This document shows positions 18,777-30,491 of a DNA stretch of 64,000 bases, piece by piece (the first letter of the stretch is position 1; each line of letters opens with the position of its first letter). The translations under genes and the position numbers were made by a program. The stretch covers positions 4,712,001 through 4,776,000 of the forward strand of contig NZ_RJKE01000001.1 in NCBI RefSeq assembly GCF_003751225.1. Reading direction: 5' to 3'. Origin of the DNA: Actinocorallia herbida (lineage in GTDB: Bacteria > Actinomycetota > Actinomycetes > Streptosporangiales > Streptosporangiaceae). The notes under the pieces were generated by a model. The model did not search any database, was not told where the DNA came from, and worked only from the letters and a program-made list of their open reading frames with translations.

Positions 18777-21700
18777 TCACCGGGCCGCGGTGCTTTCCCG
18801 GGCCGGGTCGGCGCTACTCGGCACCGCGGGCAGGTAGCCCGACCTGACGAAGAAGTCCACGGACTTCGTGAACAGCGGCCCGTCGACGGGCGGGCACCCG
18901 ATGCCGGTGCCGGAAAGCGCGAGCCCGGTCTCCGTCACGTCGATAGGCGGGGCGCCCATGCCCTCGTCCAGGATCCGCAGGAAGGTGTCGAGCAGGGGGC
19001 GGACGGCGTTGCCCGGGTCGGCCAGCACCGCGGCCCGCCAGGAACCGGCGTCCTGCTCGGGGAGCCGGTAGCCCGCGGTCCTGAGGCGGTCCACGAGATC
19101 GAGGTACCCGGTGCCCCGCTCGTCGTACAGGTGGAACGTCCGTCCGGCGGCGTCCGGTCGCCGGGACAGCGCCACGATCGCCGCGGAGGCGTAGTCCACC
19201 GGCACCATGTGCAGGGTCCCGGACAGGCCCGCGGGCACCCCGCCGGCCTGGATCATGCCCTTGAGGCTCAGCCACACGAAGTCGCGCGTCTGGCAGGCCC
19301 CGCCGGCCTGGTCGCCCCAGAGGAAGTCGGGCCGGAACACCGTGACGGGCAGCCCCCTCTCCCGCGCGATCCCGATGACCTGCTCGGCCGCCCATTTGCT
19401 CTGCCGGTACCCGTTCGACAGCGCCTCCGGCGGGCCCGTCGGGTCGTCCGCGGCGAAGGGCGCGCCGCCCTGCGCCGTGTCGGGGAAGACGCCTGTGCTG
19501 GACACGTAGTGCACCGGGACGGTCCGGTGCCGGGCCGCCAGCCGCAGGATCTCGCGGAGCCCCGCGACGTTGGCCGCCCTGAGCCCGGCGTAGGGCAGGA
19601 GCCAGTTGACCGCGGATCCGGCGTGGTAGACGGCGTCGACGCGCCGCGCGAGGGCGTCGAACTCGGCTTCGCCGAGGCCGAGGCCGGGCGCGGCGAGGTC
19701 GCCGGTGACGACCGAGAGCCGCGCCGGATCGACCTGGTCGGCGATCCGGTACCACGCGAGGTTCTCGCGCAGCCGCCGCGCCGCGTCCGCGCCGTCGCCG
19801 CCGCGCACCAGGCAGTGGATCCTGGCGTGCGTCGTGCGCATCAGGTCGCGGAGCAGGAACGCGCCGAGGAATCCGGTCGCACCGGTGAGCAGGACGTCCC
19901 CGGGGTCGGCGACCGTGTGGTGGAGTTCGCGGGCGGGCCGCACGTCCTCGTCGAGGCGGACGTCGGCGGCGAAATCGACGGTGCGGGCGGCGGCCGTGCC
20001 GAGCAGTTCGGCGCACAGCCGCTCGGCCAGCGCCGCCGGGGTGGGGTGCTCGAAGACCACGGAGGCGGGCAGCCGGACCCCGGTCGCCGAGGCGAGCCGG
20101 TTGCGCAGGTCAACGGAGATGCGCGAGTCGAAGCCGAGGTCGGTGAAGGGGCGGTCGGGGCCGACGGCATCGGGGCCGCCGTGGCCGAGGGCGAGCGCGG
20201 CCTCGGTGCGAACGAGGCCGGACACCACCGCGTATCGCCCCTCTTCCGGCAGTTCGGTCAGCCGCTCGGCCAGCGCCCGGCCTCCGGCGACGCCCTGGCG
20301 CACGTCCCGCCGACCCGTGTTCCGGGCCAGATCGCCGAACAGAAGCGGTGCCGTGGCCCGTCCGGAGCGCAGGACCGGCAGGTCCAGCGGGGTGGCCACG
20401 AAGGCCGCCCGCGCCTCGCCGAGCGCCGCGTCGAGCATGCGCGGACCGGTCTCCGCGGTGACGGGGAGCAGGCCGGAGCGCGTCATCCGGGCCCGGTCGG
20501 CCTCGCCCAGTCCTTCGTCCATGCCGCCGACGCCCGCCCACAGCCCCCAGGCCAGCGACGTCGCGGGCAGCCCCAGTCCGGCCCGGTGCTCGGCGAGCGC
20601 GTCGAGGAAGGCGTTGGCCGCCGCGTAGTTCGCCTGCCCCGCGCCGCCGAGCACGCCTCCGACGGACGAGAACAGCACGAAGGCCGACAGGTCGTGGCCG
20701 CGCGTCAGGTCGTGCAGGTGCCACGCGGCGTCGACCTTGGGCCGCAGCACCGCGGCGAGCCTCTCGGCGCTCAGCGCGGTGATCATGCCGTCGTCGTGGA
20801 CGCCTGCGCAGTGCACGATTGCGGTGAGCGGGTGGTCGTCGGGGATCGCGGCGAGGACCGCGCCGAGCGCCGCGCGATCGGCGAGGTCGCAGGCGGCGAA
20901 GGTCACGGCGGCGCCGAGCCCGGTGAGCTCGGCGGCCAGGTCCGGCGCGCCGGGTGCGGCGGAGCCGCGGCGGCTCACGAGCAGGAGGTGGGAGACCCCG
21001 TGCGCGCGGACCAGGTGCCGTGCGAACAGCCCGCCGAGTGCCCCGGTGGCCCCGGTGACCAGCACGGTGCCGCCCGGCCGCCACGTCGCGCGCGCGGGGG
21101 GCCCAGGGGGCGGCCCGAGGCGGGCCAGGCGCGGCACCAGCACCCTGCCGCCCCGGACCGCGGCCTGCGGCTCGCCGGAGGCCAGCAGCGAGGGCAGGAC
21201 CGCCGCCGACGCGGGGTCGCCGTCCAGGTCGATCAGGACGACCCGGCCGGGCATCTCGGTCTGCGCCGACCGCAGCAGACCCCAGAGCGGGGCGGCCACC
21301 AGGTCGGACACGCCGCCCGTCTCCGTCGGCACCGCGCCGCGCGTCACCACGACCAGGGGCAGGTCCGCGGCCCGGTCGTCCGCGGCCCAGGCCCGGACGA
21401 GCTCCAGGGCCAGCCGCGTCGCGCCGTGGACACGGGCCGCGACGTCGCCGCCGGGCGGATACCGGAAGGGGACGACCAGGGCTTCGGCGCCGGTCGACGC
21501 GCGGAGAGCCGTGTCCAGGCCGCCGAACACCGCGGAGGCGCCCAGCGCGGCGCGCACCTCCGGGCACGGCGGGGCGTCGTCGCCCGCGACGTCCAGGACC
21601 GCCCAGCGGCCGCCGCCTTCCCGCCGGGCGAGGACGGCCGGGTGCCAAGCGACCTGGAACAGCGCGGCACGGGCCCGCGACCGCGTCCCGGCGACGTCCT

Positions 21701-24700
21701 CCGCCGTGACCGGGCGGAAGCGGACGGAGCCGAGGGACGCCACGGGACTTCCGGTCGCGTCGGCCACGCGGACCGCCACCGAGCCGTCGGCTCCGGGAGT
21801 GCGCCGGACGCGGATCGCGGTCGCGCCGACCGCGTGCAGGCGGACGTCGCGGCACCGGGCCACCTCTTCCGGCACCCCTGCGCGGCGCAGGGCGGCGTCC
21901 AGCAGCGCGGGGTGGAGCCCGAATCCGTCCGCCGAGGTCCCGGAGGGCAGGACGGCTTCCGCGCACACGTCGCCGCCCACCCGCCAGACCGCCGGCAGGC
22001 CGTCCGCCTTCAGGCCGACGCGCTCGGCGCCGGGAGGCGGCCAGTCGGCGAGGTCCCAGTCGGGCCCGCCGACCCCGCGGCGCACCGTGCCGGAGGCGCA
22101 CGCGGTCCACTCCGGCCGGTCCCCCTCCCCGCCCGCGTGGACCGTGAACATCCGTCCGCCCGTCTCGTCCCGGGGGCCGAGGACGAACTGGAGCCGCAGG
22201 GCCCCCCGTTCCGGCAGCACGACGGGTCCCGGCAGCACCAGCTCGTCGACGACGGCGCACCCCACTTCGTCGCCCGCCCGCACCAGGAGGTCGAGCAGCA
22301 CGGCGACGGGGAGGACCGGGGCACCGGTCCGGGTGAGCCAGGGCGCCGATCGGGCGGAGACCGTGGCGGTGCAGACGACCTCGTCGCGGCCCGCCAGGAA
22401 GACCGGCGGGCCGAGGAACGGGTGCGCCCCCTGCTCCACCTGTCCTTCCGCCTGCGGGCGCAGCCAGTAGCGCGCCCGCTCGAACGGGTAGGTCGGCAGG
22501 TCGACGGAGCGGGCGCCGGTCCCGGCGAAGAACGCGGGCCACGCGACACCCGTGCCGCGGACGTGCAGCGCGCCCAGCGCACGAACCGCTTGACGGGCCT
22601 CGGACTCTCCGTGGCTCAGGACGGGGATCACGACGGCGTCCTCGGCACAGGTCTCGGCCATCGAGGCCAGCACGTCGTCCGGCCCGACCTCCGCCAGCGT
22701 CGTCACGCCCAGCGACTCCAGGGTCCGCACGGCGTCCAGGAAACGGACCGGACGCCGCACCTGCTCGGCCCAGTAGTCCGGGGAGGTCCACCGGCCGGAC
22801 TCGACGCCCCCGGTCACCGTTGACACGACGGGGACGCTCGGTTCGTGGAAGGCGAGGCCGCCGAGGACCGACCGGAACTCGCCGATCATCGGGTCCATCC
22901 GCGGTGAGTGCGAGGCGCAGCCGATCGGCAGCCGCTTCACCCGGCGGCCCCGGCCCGCCCAGTGGGCGGCCACGGCGAGCACCGCGTCCTCGTCGCCGGA
23001 GACCACGACATCGCGGGGCCCGTTGACGGCGGCGATGACGGCCCGGCCCGCGGCGTCCAGCGTCGCGCGCACCTCGTCCTCGCCCGCCTTGACGGCGATC
23101 ATCGCGCCGCCACCGGACACGGAAAGCATCAGCCGTCCCCGTGCGGTCACCAGCGCGGCCGCGTCCGGCAGGGACAGGACGCCCGCGACGTGGGCGGCGG
23201 TGATCTCGCCCAGCGAGTGGCCGACCAGGAAGTCCGGACGCACGCCCCAGTGCTCCAGAAGGCGGTACAAAGCCACCTCCACCGCGAACGTGGACGCCAA
23301 CGTGAAGTCGATCCGATCCAGGCCGTCCCCGGACTCGATCACCTCCCGCAACACACGCGGCAAATACTCATCCAGCGCCGCGCACACCTCATCGAAAGCC
23401 TCCCTGAACACCGGGAACACCGCACACAACTCCCCCGCCATCCCCACCCGCTGCGCACCACCACCGGTGAACATGAAGGCCAGACGCCCGTCCTGCTCCC
23501 GCCCGAGCAGCGCGTCCGAAGCCTCGTCCGCGATCTCCGCGAGCCCCCGGATCAGCTCCGCCCGATCCCCCGCCACCACCACGGCCCGATGCGCCAACGC
23601 CGCCCGCGTCGTCGCCGACGAGAACGCCGCGTCCACATGACCCACCCCCGCATCCCCCGCGAGCAGCCCCGCCAACCGGCGCGCCTGCTCGCGCAAGGCC
23701 CCGGGCGACTTCGCCGACAGCACGCACGGCACCGGGAACGGCACCGCGGAACCGGGCTCGGCCTCGGGCTCTGGCACCTCTTCCAGGATCACGTGCGCGT
23801 TCGTGCCGCTCACCCCGAACGCCGACACCGCGGCCCGGCGCGGGCGGCCCGTCTCCGGCCAGGCCCGCCGCTCGGTGAGGAGCGCGACGCCGCCCTCCGC
23901 CCAGTCGACGAGCGGCGTCGCCCTGTCGACGTGCAGGGTGCGGGGCAGGACGCCGTGCCGCAGCGCCTGCACCATCTTGATCACCCCGCCCACCCCCGCC
24001 GCAGCCGCGGCATGACCGATGTTCGACTTGAGCGACCCCAGCCACAACGGCCGATCCACCGCACGCCCGGCCCCGTACGTCGCCAGCAGTGCCGCCGCCT
24101 CGATCGGATCGCCGAGGCGGGTGCCGGTGCCGTGTGCCTCGACCGCGTCCACATCGGCGGCCTCCAGCCCGGCATCGGCCAGCGCGCGGCGGATCACCCG
24201 CTCCTGTGCGGGCCCGTGCGGCGCGGCGAGCCCGTTGGACGCGCCGTCCTGGCCCAGCGCGGACGCGCGCAGGAGCGCGAGGACGCGGCGCCCGTCGCGG
24301 CGCGCGTCCGACAGCCGCTGGAGCACGAGCAGGCCCGCGCCCTCGGCCCAGCTCGTGCCGTCGGCGGCCGCGGCGAAGGACTTGCATCTGCCGTCCGCGG
24401 CGAGCCCGCGCTGCCTGGCGAAGTCGACGAACCCGCCCGGCGATCCCATGACGGTCACGCCGCCTGCCAGCGCGAGCGACGACTCCCCCGCGCGCAGGGA
24501 CCGCGCCGCGAGGTGCACCGCGACCAGCGAGGACGAGCACGCCGTGTCCACGGTGATCGCCGGGCCCTCGAAGCCGAAGGAGTAGGAGACACGGCCGGAC
24601 GCGACGCTGCCGAACTTGCCCGTCATCAGATGGCCTTCGAGCTCGGCGGGTCCGTGCAGCCCCAGGTAGGACTGCTCCACCGCGCCGACGAAGACGCCCA

Positions 24701-25142
24701 CCGCCGTGCCCCGCAACGCGGCCGGGTCGATCCGCGCGTGCTCGACGGCCTCCCAGGCGGTCTCCAGCAGCACCCGCTGCTGCGGGTCCATCGCGAGCGC
24801 CTCGCGCGGCGAGATGCCGAAGAACGCCGCGTCGAACTCCGTCGCGTGCTCGATGAAGCCGCCTTCACGGGTGTAGGACGTGCCGGGGGCGTCCGGGTCC
24901 GCGCTGTAGAGCGCGTCGAGGTCCCAGCCGCGGTCGGCCGGGAACCCGGTGACGGCGTCGCGGCCTTCGGCGACGAGCCGCCACAGGTCGTCGGCCGAGG
25001 CGACCCCGCCCGGGTAGCGGCACGCCATGCCGACGACGGCGATGGGCTCGGGCCGTTCGAGGTCGGCGATCCTGCCGCGTGCCTTGCGCAGTTCCGTCGT
25101 GACCGACCGCAGGTACTCGGTCAGCTTCTCGTCGTCGGCCAC
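18777..25142 (-). CDS. PKS terminal module KS-AT-DH(lesioned)-KR-ACP-thioester reductase
   Basis: 2121 residues. N-terminal docking coil ([19 protein letters not shown]), KS (Cys about 200), AT (GHSLGE about 643; CASH at the specificity site about 743), DH (about 910-1180), KR (GATGALGG about 1366; Tyr in GQANYAAAN about 1505; HDD, B-type), ACP (GFDSR about 1672, where Leu usually follows the Ser) and an NAD(P)H-dependent thioester reductase (about 1740-2100; [22 protein letters not shown]). Oddity: the DH has [12 protein letters not shown] where WLADHxxxGxxxLPG is expected, so the catalytic His is gone; the partner Asp remains in HPALLDAAL. Role: last extension, then reductive release as an aldehyde. 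Start: GTG 25142 with GAGG seven bases upstream. There is no thioesterase domain, which fits reductive release. Confidence 0.9.
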   Translation of the reverse strand: MADDEKLTEYLRSVTTELRKARGRIADLERPEPIAVVGMACRYPGGVASADDLWRLVAEGRDAVTGFPADRGWDLDALYSADPDAPGTSYTREGGFIEHATEFDAAFFGISPREALAMDPQQRVLLETAWEAVEHARIDPAALRGTAVGVFVGAVEQSYLGLHGPAELEGHLMTGKFGSVASGRVSYSFGFEGPAITVDTACSSSLVAVHLAARSLRAGESSLALAGGVTVMGSPGGFVDFARQRGLAADGRCKSFAAAADGTSWAEGAGLLVLQRLSDARRDGRRVLALLRASALGQDGASNGLAAPHGPAQERVIRRALADAGLEAADVDAVEAHGTGTRLGDPIEAAALLATYGAGRAVDRPLWLGSLKSNIGHAAAAAGVGGVIKMVQALRHGVLPRTLHVDRATPLVDWAEGGVALLTERRAWPETGRPRRAAVSAFGVSGTNAHVILEEVPEPEAEPGSAVPFPVPCVLSAKSPGALREQARRLAGLLAGDAGVGHVDAAFSSATTRAALAHRAVVVAGDRAELIRGLAEIADEASDALLGREQDGRLAFMFTGGGAQRVGMAGELCAVFPVFREAFDEVCAALDEYLPRVLREVIESGDGLDRIDFTLASTFAVEVALYRLLEHWGVRPDFLVGHSLGEITAAHVAGVLSLPDAAALVTARGRLMLSVSGGGAMIAVKAGEDEVRATLDAAGRAVIAAVNGPRDVVVSGDEDAVLAVAAHWAGRGRRVKRLPIGCASHSPRMDPMIGEFRSVLGGLAFHEPSVPVVSTVTGGVESGRWTSPDYWAEQVRRPVRFLDAVRTLESLGVTTLAEVGPDDVLASMAETCAEDAVVIPVLSHGESEARQAVRALGALHVRGTGVAWPAFFAGTGARSVDLPTYPFERARYWLRPQAEGQVEQGAHPFLGPPVFLAGRDEVVCTATVSARSAPWLTRTGAPVLPVAVLLDLLVRAGDEVGCAVVDELVLPGPVVLPERGALRLQFVLGPRDETGGRMFTVHAGGEGDRPEWTACASGTVRRGVGGPDWDLADWPPPGAERVGLKADGLPAVWRVGGDVCAEAVLPSGTSADGFGLHPALLDAALRRAGVPEEVARCRDVRLHAVGATAIRVRRTPGADGSVAVRVADATGSPVASLGSVRFRPVTAEDVAGTRSRARAALFQVAWHPAVLARREGGGRWAVLDVAGDDAPPCPEVRAALGASAVFGGLDTALRASTGAEALVVPFRYPPGGDVAARVHGATRLALELVRAWAADDRAADLPLVVVTRGAVPTETGGVSDLVAAPLWGLLRSAQTEMPGRVVLIDLDGDPASAAVLPSLLASGEPQAAVRGGRVLVPRLARLGPPPGPPARATWRPGGTVLVTGATGALGGLFARHLVRAHGVSHLLLVSRRGSAAPGAPDLAAELTGLGAAVTFAACDLADRAALGAVLAAIPDDHPLTAIVHCAGVHDDGMITALSAERLAAVLRPKVDAAWHLHDLTRGHDLSAFVLFSSVGGVLGGAGQANYAAANAFLDALAEHRAGLGLPATSLAWGLWAGVGGMDEGLGEADRARMTRSGLLPVTAETGPRMLDAALGEARAAFVATPLDLPVLRSGRATAPLLFGDLARNTGRRDVRQGVAGGRALAERLTELPEEGRYAVVSGLVRTEAALALGHGGPDAVGPDRPFTDLGFDSRISVDLRNRLASATGVRLPASVVFEHPTPAALAERLCAELLGTAAARTVDFAADVRLDEDVRPARELHHTVADPGDVLLTGATGFLGAFLLRDLMRTTHARIHCLVRGGDGADAARRLRENLAWYRIADQVDPARLSVVTGDLAAPGLGLGEAEFDALARRVDAVYHAGSAVNWLLPYAGLRAANVAGLREILRLAARHRTVPVHYVSSTGVFPDTAQGGAPFAADDPTGPPEALSNGYRQSKWAAEQVIGIARERGLPVTVFRPDFLWGDQAGGACQTRDFVWLSLKGMIQAGGVPAGLSGTLHMVPVDYASAAIVALSRRPDAAGRTFHLYDERGTGYLDLVDRLRTAGYRLPEQDAGSWRAAVLADPGNAVRPLLDTFLRILDEGMGAPPIDVTETGLALSGTGIGCPPVDGPLFTKSVDFFVRSGYLPAVPSSADPARESTAAR
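23215..24088 (-). repeat. Near-identical DNA tracts shared with the neighbouring PKS gene (copy 1)
   Basis: Three tracts inside the KS-AT part match the gene at 25180-30465 almost perfectly. 23215-23496 matches 28517-28798 (282 bases, 2 differences). 23549-23639 matches 28851-28941 (91 bases, no difference). 23930-24088 matches 29238-29396 (159 bases, 1 difference). The flanking DNA is clearly diverged, which suggests recent gene conversion or recombination between modules rather than one simple recent duplication. Confidence 0.9.
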
Positions 25143-25179
25143 GTCGGTGCCTCGTCTCCTTCTGGGTGCGGTGCGGGCG

Positions 25180-28100
25180 CTAGGGCGCCGCGCTGCCGAG
25201 TTCGCGGTCGATGAGGGCCAGCAGTTCGTCGGCCGAGGCCGAGGCGAGGTCGTGGGAGGGATCGTCGGAACCGGGCGCGGCCTCGCTCGCCGACCATCGG
25301 TGGAGCAGGGTCCGCAGCCGGTCGGCGACGGCGGGGCCGTCCGCCCCGGACGCCGAGGCCAGGGCCTCCTCCAGGCGGTCCAGCGCGGCGAGCGCGGGCG
25401 AGGTCGGTGCCTCGCGGGGCGCGATCCGGGTGCGGAGGAAGTCGGCGAGGGCGGCGGGCGTTGGGTGGTCGAAGACCGCGGTCACCGGGAGCCGGACGGC
25501 GCAGGCCGCGCCCAGCCGGTTGCGCAGGGCGACCGCGGTCAGGGAGTCGAACCCCAGGTCCCGGAACCGCAGCCGCACGTCGACCGCGGCGGGTTCGCGC
25601 AGCCCTAGCACGGCGGCCGCCTCCGCGCGGACGAGGTCGAGCACGCGCCGCCCGCGTTCCGCGTCGGTCATCGCGGCGTCGGTCACCTCCGCGAGCCATC
25701 GGGACGCGCGCGCCGGGACCGCACGGGCGTCCGTCGCCGGAACGAGGTCCTGGAACAGCGGCGGCGGATCGGCCCGGACCGCCGACAGGTCGAGCGGGGC
25801 GACGACCAGGGCGGGCCGGTCCGCGGCCAGCGCCGCGTCGAGCAGTTCGAGCCCTTCGGCGACCGCGACGGGCAGGAACCCGGCGGGGGACTCCCCCGCG
25901 TCGATGCCTCCCTCGACGTCCCAGCGCCCCCAGGCCAGGGACGTCGCGGGCAGGCCCCGGGCCCGGCGGTGCAGTGCCAGCCCGTCGAGGAAGGCGTTCG
26001 CCGCCGCGTGGCCGGCCTGGCCGGGCCCGCCGACGATCCCGGTGACGGAGGAGAACAGCACGAAGGCCCGCAGGTCGGCGTCGCGGGTGAGGTCGTGCAG
26101 GTGCCGGGCCGCGTCGGCCTTGGGGCGCAGCGCGGTCGTCAGGAGGTCGGGGGTCATCGCCGCGAGCGGGCGGTCGTCGGCCTCGCCCGCGGTGTGCACG
26201 ATCGCGGTGAGCGGATGGGCGGCGGGCACCTCGGCGAGCAGCGCGGCGAGCGCCCGCCGGTCCGCGACGTCGCACGCGGCGATCCTCGCCGTCGCGCCGA
26301 GTTCCGCGAGGTCGGCGCGCAGCCGTGCGGCGCCGGGGGCGTCCTCGCCGCCGCGGCCGACCAGGAGGAGGCGGGTGACCCCGTGGGACGCGGCCAGGTG
26401 GCGGGCGACCGCCGAGCCCAGCGCGCCGGTGCCCCCGGTGATCAGCACCGTGCCGTGCGGCGCCCAGCCCGGGGGCGTTCCACCGTCCGCGACGGAGACA
26501 CGGGTCAGCCGGGGAAGGAGGATCCGGCCGGCGCGCAGGGCGGCCTGGGGTTCGTCCGCGCCGAGGAGCGGGGACAGCGCGTCCGGTCCGACCTGCTCGG
26601 TGTCGGCGTCGACCAGCACTATCCGCCCGGGGTACTCGGCCTGGGCCGACCGGACCAGGCCCCACAGGGCCGCCGCTCCCGGGTCGGGCGCGTCGGCCTC
26701 CGTGGCGGCCACCGCGCCCCTGGTGACGATCACGAGCGGGGCGGTGGACCCCGTGCCGTCGGCCAGCCATTCCCGCACCAGGGACAGGCACCGTCCGGCC
26801 GCCTCGTGCGCCCCTGCGACGGGATCGGCGCCTTCGGCGGGTCCCTGGTGCGCCAGGACCGCGTCCACCGGGGCGCCGGACGCGACGGCCCGGCGCAGGG
26901 CGGCGAGACCGTCGTACCCCGGGACGCCGGGTTCGGGGTGCGGGCAAGGGCCGAGCATCGCCCAGACGACGGGACGCCCGGGGCTCACCAGGGCCCGGTC
27001 GGTCCAGGTGAGGCGGTGCAGCGCGTGCGGGCGGGACGTGCCGAGGAGGGAGGCACGGGCGAGGTCGCGGACGGCGATCGACTCGATCGACGCGACCGGC
27101 GCGCCGTCCCGGTCCGTCAGCAGCGCGGCCACCGCGCCCCCGCCGACCGGGGTGAGCAGGGCCCGCACCGCCCGGCCGCAGGCGCCGTGCGGGCGAGCGC
27201 CGCGCCAGCCTGCGGCGAGGCGCGGGTTCCCCGCGTCGGCGGTCTCGGGCGGCACCGGCAGCAGCGGGTGCAGGGCGAAGTCCCCGGCCTCCGCCGCGTG
27301 CTCCTCGGGGAGCAGGATCTCCAGGGCGTCGGCGCTCTCCGCGGGGGCGGGGAAGTAAGTGGCGTCCTCGGCGCGCAGCAGCCCCGTGGCGAGCGCCGTC
27401 CACGGGCCCGCGCCGCCGTCGGGCCGCGCGTGCACGGTGACGGGGCGGCCACCGGTCCCGTCCGGCGCGCCGATCAGGACCTGGAGGGGCACCTCGCCGT
27501 CTTCCGGGAGGGTGAGCGGGACCTGGACGGTCAGGTGTTCCACGACCGGGCAGCCCGCCTCACCGCCCGCCCACAGCGCGAGGTCGAGCAGCACGGAGCC
27601 CGGCAGGACCGGGACCCCGAATCCGAGGTGGTCGGCGAGCCAGGGCGCGGACCGCAGGGAGAGCGCCCCGGCGAAGACGACCTCGTCGCGGTCGGCCAGG
27701 GCGACGGCGGGGCCCAGGAACCGGTGCGCGCCGGGCGCGGCCGGGCGCGCGGCCGGGTGCAGCCAGTGGCGCTCGCGCTGGAACGGGTAGGTCGGCAGGT
27801 CGACGGGGCGGGCCCCGGTCCCGGCGAAGAGGCGGTCCCAGTCGGCGCGCACACCGCGCGTGTGCAGGGTGCCGAGCGCCGCCATCAGCGCGCGGGCCTC
27901 GGGTTCCCCATGGCGCAGGACCGGGATCGCGAGGGCGTCCTCGGTACAGGTCTCGGCCATCGAGGCCAGCACGTCGTCCGGCCCGATCTCCAGCAGCGTC
28001 GTCGCGCCCAGCGACTCCAGGGTCCGCACGGCGTCCAGGAAGCGGACCGGACGGCGGACCTGCTCGGCCCAGTGGTCCGCGGAGGCCCACCGGTCGTCGG

Positions 28101-30465
28101 GTTCGATCTCACCGGTCACCGTCGACACGATCGGGACGCGCGGCGGGCGCGGCGCGAGGCCGTCGATGGCCGCGCGGAACTCCCCGATCATCGGGTCCAT
28201 CCGGGGCGAGTGCGAGGCGCAGCCGATCGGCAGCCGCTTGGTGAAGCCGCCGCGCTGCGCCCAACGGGCGGCCACGGCGAGCACCGCGTCCTCGTCCCCC
28301 GAGACGACCAGGTCGCGCGGGCCGTTGACCACGGCGATCACCGCCCGTCCCGCCGTGTCCAGCGTCGGGCGCACCTCTTCCACCGAGGCCCGGACGGCGA
28401 TCATCGCCCCGCCGTCGGACAGCGCGAGCATCAGCCGGCCCCGGGTCGTGACGAGGGTCGCCGCGTCGGCGAGGGAGAACACCCCGGCGACGTGGGCGGC
28501 GGTGATCTCGCCCAATGAGTGGCCGACCAGGAAGTCCGGACGCACGCCCCAGTGCTCCAGAAGGCGGTACAAAGCCACCTCCACCGCGAACGTGGACGCC
28601 AACGTGAAGTCGATCCGATCCAGGCCGTCCCCGGACTCGATCACCTCCCGCAACACACGCGGCAAATACTCATCCAGCGCCGCGCACACCTCATCGAAAG
28701 CCTCCGCGAACACCGGGAACACCGCACACAACTCCCCCGCCATCCCCACCCGCTGCGCACCACCACCGGTGAACATGAAGGCCAGACGCCCGTCCTGCCG
28801 CTCCCCCGGCAACGGCCCCGGAGCGCCCTCGGCGATCTCCGAAAGCCCCTGGATCAGCTCCGCCCGATCCCCCGCCACCACCACGGCCCGATGCGCCAAC
28901 GCCGCCCGCGTCGTCGCCGACGAGAACGCCGCGTCCACATGGCCCACGGCCGGATCCCCGGCGAGCAGCGCCCCCATCCGGCGCGCCTGCTCGCGCAGCG
29001 CGCCCGGCGACTTCGCCGACAGCACGCACGGCACCGGGAACGAGCCCTCCGCGGGTCGCGGCGCGGGCACGTCGGAGCGCTCCGCCTCCTCCAGGACGAC
29101 GTGCGCGTTGGTGCCGCTGAAGCCGAACGCGGAGACCGCGGCGCGGCGGGGGCGGTCCGCCCGCGGCCAGTCCCGCGCGCGCACGAGCAGGGACAGGGGA
29201 CCGCCGGCCCAGTCGATCCGGGGCGTGGGCTCCTCGGCGTGCAGGGTGCGGGGCAGGACGCCGTGCCGCAACGCCTGCACCATCTTGATCACCCCGCCCA
29301 CCCCCGCCGCAGCCGCGGCATGACCGATGTTCGACTTGAGCGACCCCAGCCACAACGGCCGATCCACCGCACGCCCGGCCCCGTACGTCGCCAGCAACGC
29401 GCGCGCCTCGATCGGATCGCCCAGCGGCGTCCCCGTGCCGTGCGCCTCGACCACGTCCACGTCCGCGGTCTCCAGCCCGGCATCGGCCAGCGCCCGGCGG
29501 ATCACCTTCTCCTGCGCCGGGCCGCTGGGCGCGCTGAGCCCGTTGGACGCGCCGTCCTGGTTGACCGCGCTGCCCCGGATGACGGCGAGGACCTGACGGC
29601 CGTCGCGGCGCGCGTCCGACAGTCGTTGCAGCAGGAGCAGCCCCGCCCCTTCGGCCCAGCCGGTGCCGTCGGCGGCCGCGGCGAAGGGCTTGCACCGTCC
29701 GTCGGCGGCGAGGCCGCGGAGCCGCGAGAACTCCACGAACGCCCGGGGCGTGGACATCACCGTCACGCCGCCGGCGAGCGCGAGGTCGCACTCGCCGCGG
29801 CGCAGCGCGGTCACCGCGAGGTGGAGGGCTACGAGGGAGGACGAGCACGCGGTGTCGACGGTGACGGCCGGGCCCTCCAGCCCGAAGGTGTAGGCGAGCC
29901 TTCCCGAGGCGACGCTGCCCGCGCTGCCGCTGAACAGGTGGCCCTCGAATCCGCGCGCGGGCAGGAACGGGCGCGCTCCGTAGTCGCTGTACATCGTCCC
30001 GACGTAGACGCCGGTCAGGCTGCCCCGCAGGGAGCCGGGGACGATCCGGCCCCGTTCGAACGCCTCCCACGCGGTCTCCAGCAGGAGCCGCTGCTGGGGG
30101 TCGGTGGCCAGCGCCTCACGCGGCGACATGCCGAAGAAGCCCGGGTCGAACAGGTCGGCGCCGCGCAGGAAGCCGCCGTGCCGGACATAGGACCTGCCCG
30201 GCGCGTCGGCGTCGGCGTCGTAGAGGTCCGCAGGCGGCGGCCAGCCGCGATCGCCGGGGAAGGGCGACACCGCGTCCACGCCGTCGGCCACCAGGCGCCA
30301 CAGGTCCTCCGGCGAGGCCACGTCGCCGGGGTAGCGGCAGGACATCGCGACGATCGCGATCGGCGCGCGCGTCAGGTCCTGAAGTTCGCGCAGGCCGCGC
30401 CGGCTCTCCACCGCGTCCGCCACGGCCCGCTTGAGGTAGCGGCGCAGTCGTTCCTCGTCGGCCAC
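25180..30465 (-). CDS. PKS module KS-AT-DH(lesioned)-KR(inactive)-ACP
   Basis: 1761 residues. N-terminal docking coil ([18 protein letters not shown]), KS (Cys in DTACSSS about 205), AT (GHSLGE about 648; CASH about 749), DH (about 920-1110), KR (GGTGALGS about 1347), ACP (GFDSL about 1640) and C-terminal docking region. Oddities: the KR has GQAGHAAAN where GQANYAAAN is required, so catalytic Tyr is His (about 1486; codon CAC at 26010-26008) and ketoreduction should fail. The DH keeps its His in [14 protein letters not shown] but reads HPLLPVPPE where the catalytic Asp of HPALLDAAL should be. Predicted output: an unreduced beta-keto extension. Start: GTG 30465 after GGAGG. The gap to the imine reductase is 26 bases; the terminal PKS follows 37 bases on. 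Confidence 0.9.
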   Translation of the reverse strand: MADEERLRRYLKRAVADAVESRRGLRELQDLTRAPIAIVAMSCRYPGDVASPEDLWRLVADGVDAVSPFPGDRGWPPPADLYDADADAPGRSYVRHGGFLRGADLFDPGFFGMSPREALATDPQQRLLLETAWEAFERGRIVPGSLRGSLTGVYVGTMYSDYGARPFLPARGFEGHLFSGSAGSVASGRLAYTFGLEGPAVTVDTACSSSLVALHLAVTALRRGECDLALAGGVTVMSTPRAFVEFSRLRGLAADGRCKPFAAAADGTGWAEGAGLLLLQRLSDARRDGRQVLAVIRGSAVNQDGASNGLSAPSGPAQEKVIRRALADAGLETADVDVVEAHGTGTPLGDPIEARALLATYGAGRAVDRPLWLGSLKSNIGHAAAAAGVGGVIKMVQALRHGVLPRTLHAEEPTPRIDWAGGPLSLLVRARDWPRADRPRRAAVSAFGFSGTNAHVVLEEAERSDVPAPRPAEGSFPVPCVLSAKSPGALREQARRMGALLAGDPAVGHVDAAFSSATTRAALAHRAVVVAGDRAELIQGLSEIAEGAPGPLPGERQDGRLAFMFTGGGAQRVGMAGELCAVFPVFAEAFDEVCAALDEYLPRVLREVIESGDGLDRIDFTLASTFAVEVALYRLLEHWGVRPDFLVGHSLGEITAAHVAGVFSLADAATLVTTRGRLMLALSDGGAMIAVRASVEEVRPTLDTAGRAVIAVVNGPRDLVVSGDEDAVLAVAARWAQRGGFTKRLPIGCASHSPRMDPMIGEFRAAIDGLAPRPPRVPIVSTVTGEIEPDDRWASADHWAEQVRRPVRFLDAVRTLESLGATTLLEIGPDDVLASMAETCTEDALAIPVLRHGEPEARALMAALGTLHTRGVRADWDRLFAGTGARPVDLPTYPFQRERHWLHPAARPAAPGAHRFLGPAVALADRDEVVFAGALSLRSAPWLADHLGFGVPVLPGSVLLDLALWAGGEAGCPVVEHLTVQVPLTLPEDGEVPLQVLIGAPDGTGGRPVTVHARPDGGAGPWTALATGLLRAEDATYFPAPAESADALEILLPEEHAAEAGDFALHPLLPVPPETADAGNPRLAAGWRGARPHGACGRAVRALLTPVGGGAVAALLTDRDGAPVASIESIAVRDLARASLLGTSRPHALHRLTWTDRALVSPGRPVVWAMLGPCPHPEPGVPGYDGLAALRRAVASGAPVDAVLAHQGPAEGADPVAGAHEAAGRCLSLVREWLADGTGSTAPLVIVTRGAVAATEADAPDPGAAALWGLVRSAQAEYPGRIVLVDADTEQVGPDALSPLLGADEPQAALRAGRILLPRLTRVSVADGGTPPGWAPHGTVLITGGTGALGSAVARHLAASHGVTRLLLVGRGGEDAPGAARLRADLAELGATARIAACDVADRRALAALLAEVPAAHPLTAIVHTAGEADDRPLAAMTPDLLTTALRPKADAARHLHDLTRDADLRAFVLFSSVTGIVGGPGQAGHAAANAFLDGLALHRRARGLPATSLAWGRWDVEGGIDAGESPAGFLPVAVAEGLELLDAALAADRPALVVAPLDLSAVRADPPPLFQDLVPATDARAVPARASRWLAEVTDAAMTDAERGRRVLDLVRAEAAAVLGLREPAAVDVRLRFRDLGFDSLTAVALRNRLGAACAVRLPVTAVFDHPTPAALADFLRTRIAPREAPTSPALAALDRLEEALASASGADGPAVADRLRTLLHRWSASEAAPGSDDPSHDLASASADELLALIDRELGSAAP
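28517..29396 (-). repeat. Near-identical DNA tracts shared with the neighbouring PKS gene (copy 2)
   Basis: Partner of the tracts at 23215-24088: 28517-28798, 28851-28941 and 29238-29396. They cover the start of the AT, the KS-AT linker and the C-terminal part of the KS. Such identity makes assembly collapse or swapping between the two modules possible, so module borders deserve a check with long reads. Confidence 0.9.
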
Positions 30466-30491
30466 GGGAATCTCGCCTCCGGTCCCGGTCT

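Noticed and set aside
18748-18780. GTG start of the loading PKS overlapping the previous stop as GTGA
   Set aside because: It has no ribosome site, whereas ATG 18747 has GGAGG at five bases. The overlap may still help coupling, so this is a preference rather than proof.
15181-18837. Open frame of over 1200 codons on the plus strand
   Set aside because: It is the antisense shadow of the PKS gene. Its composition is dominated by Arg, Gly, Ala and Asp with no domain, and there is no ribosome site.
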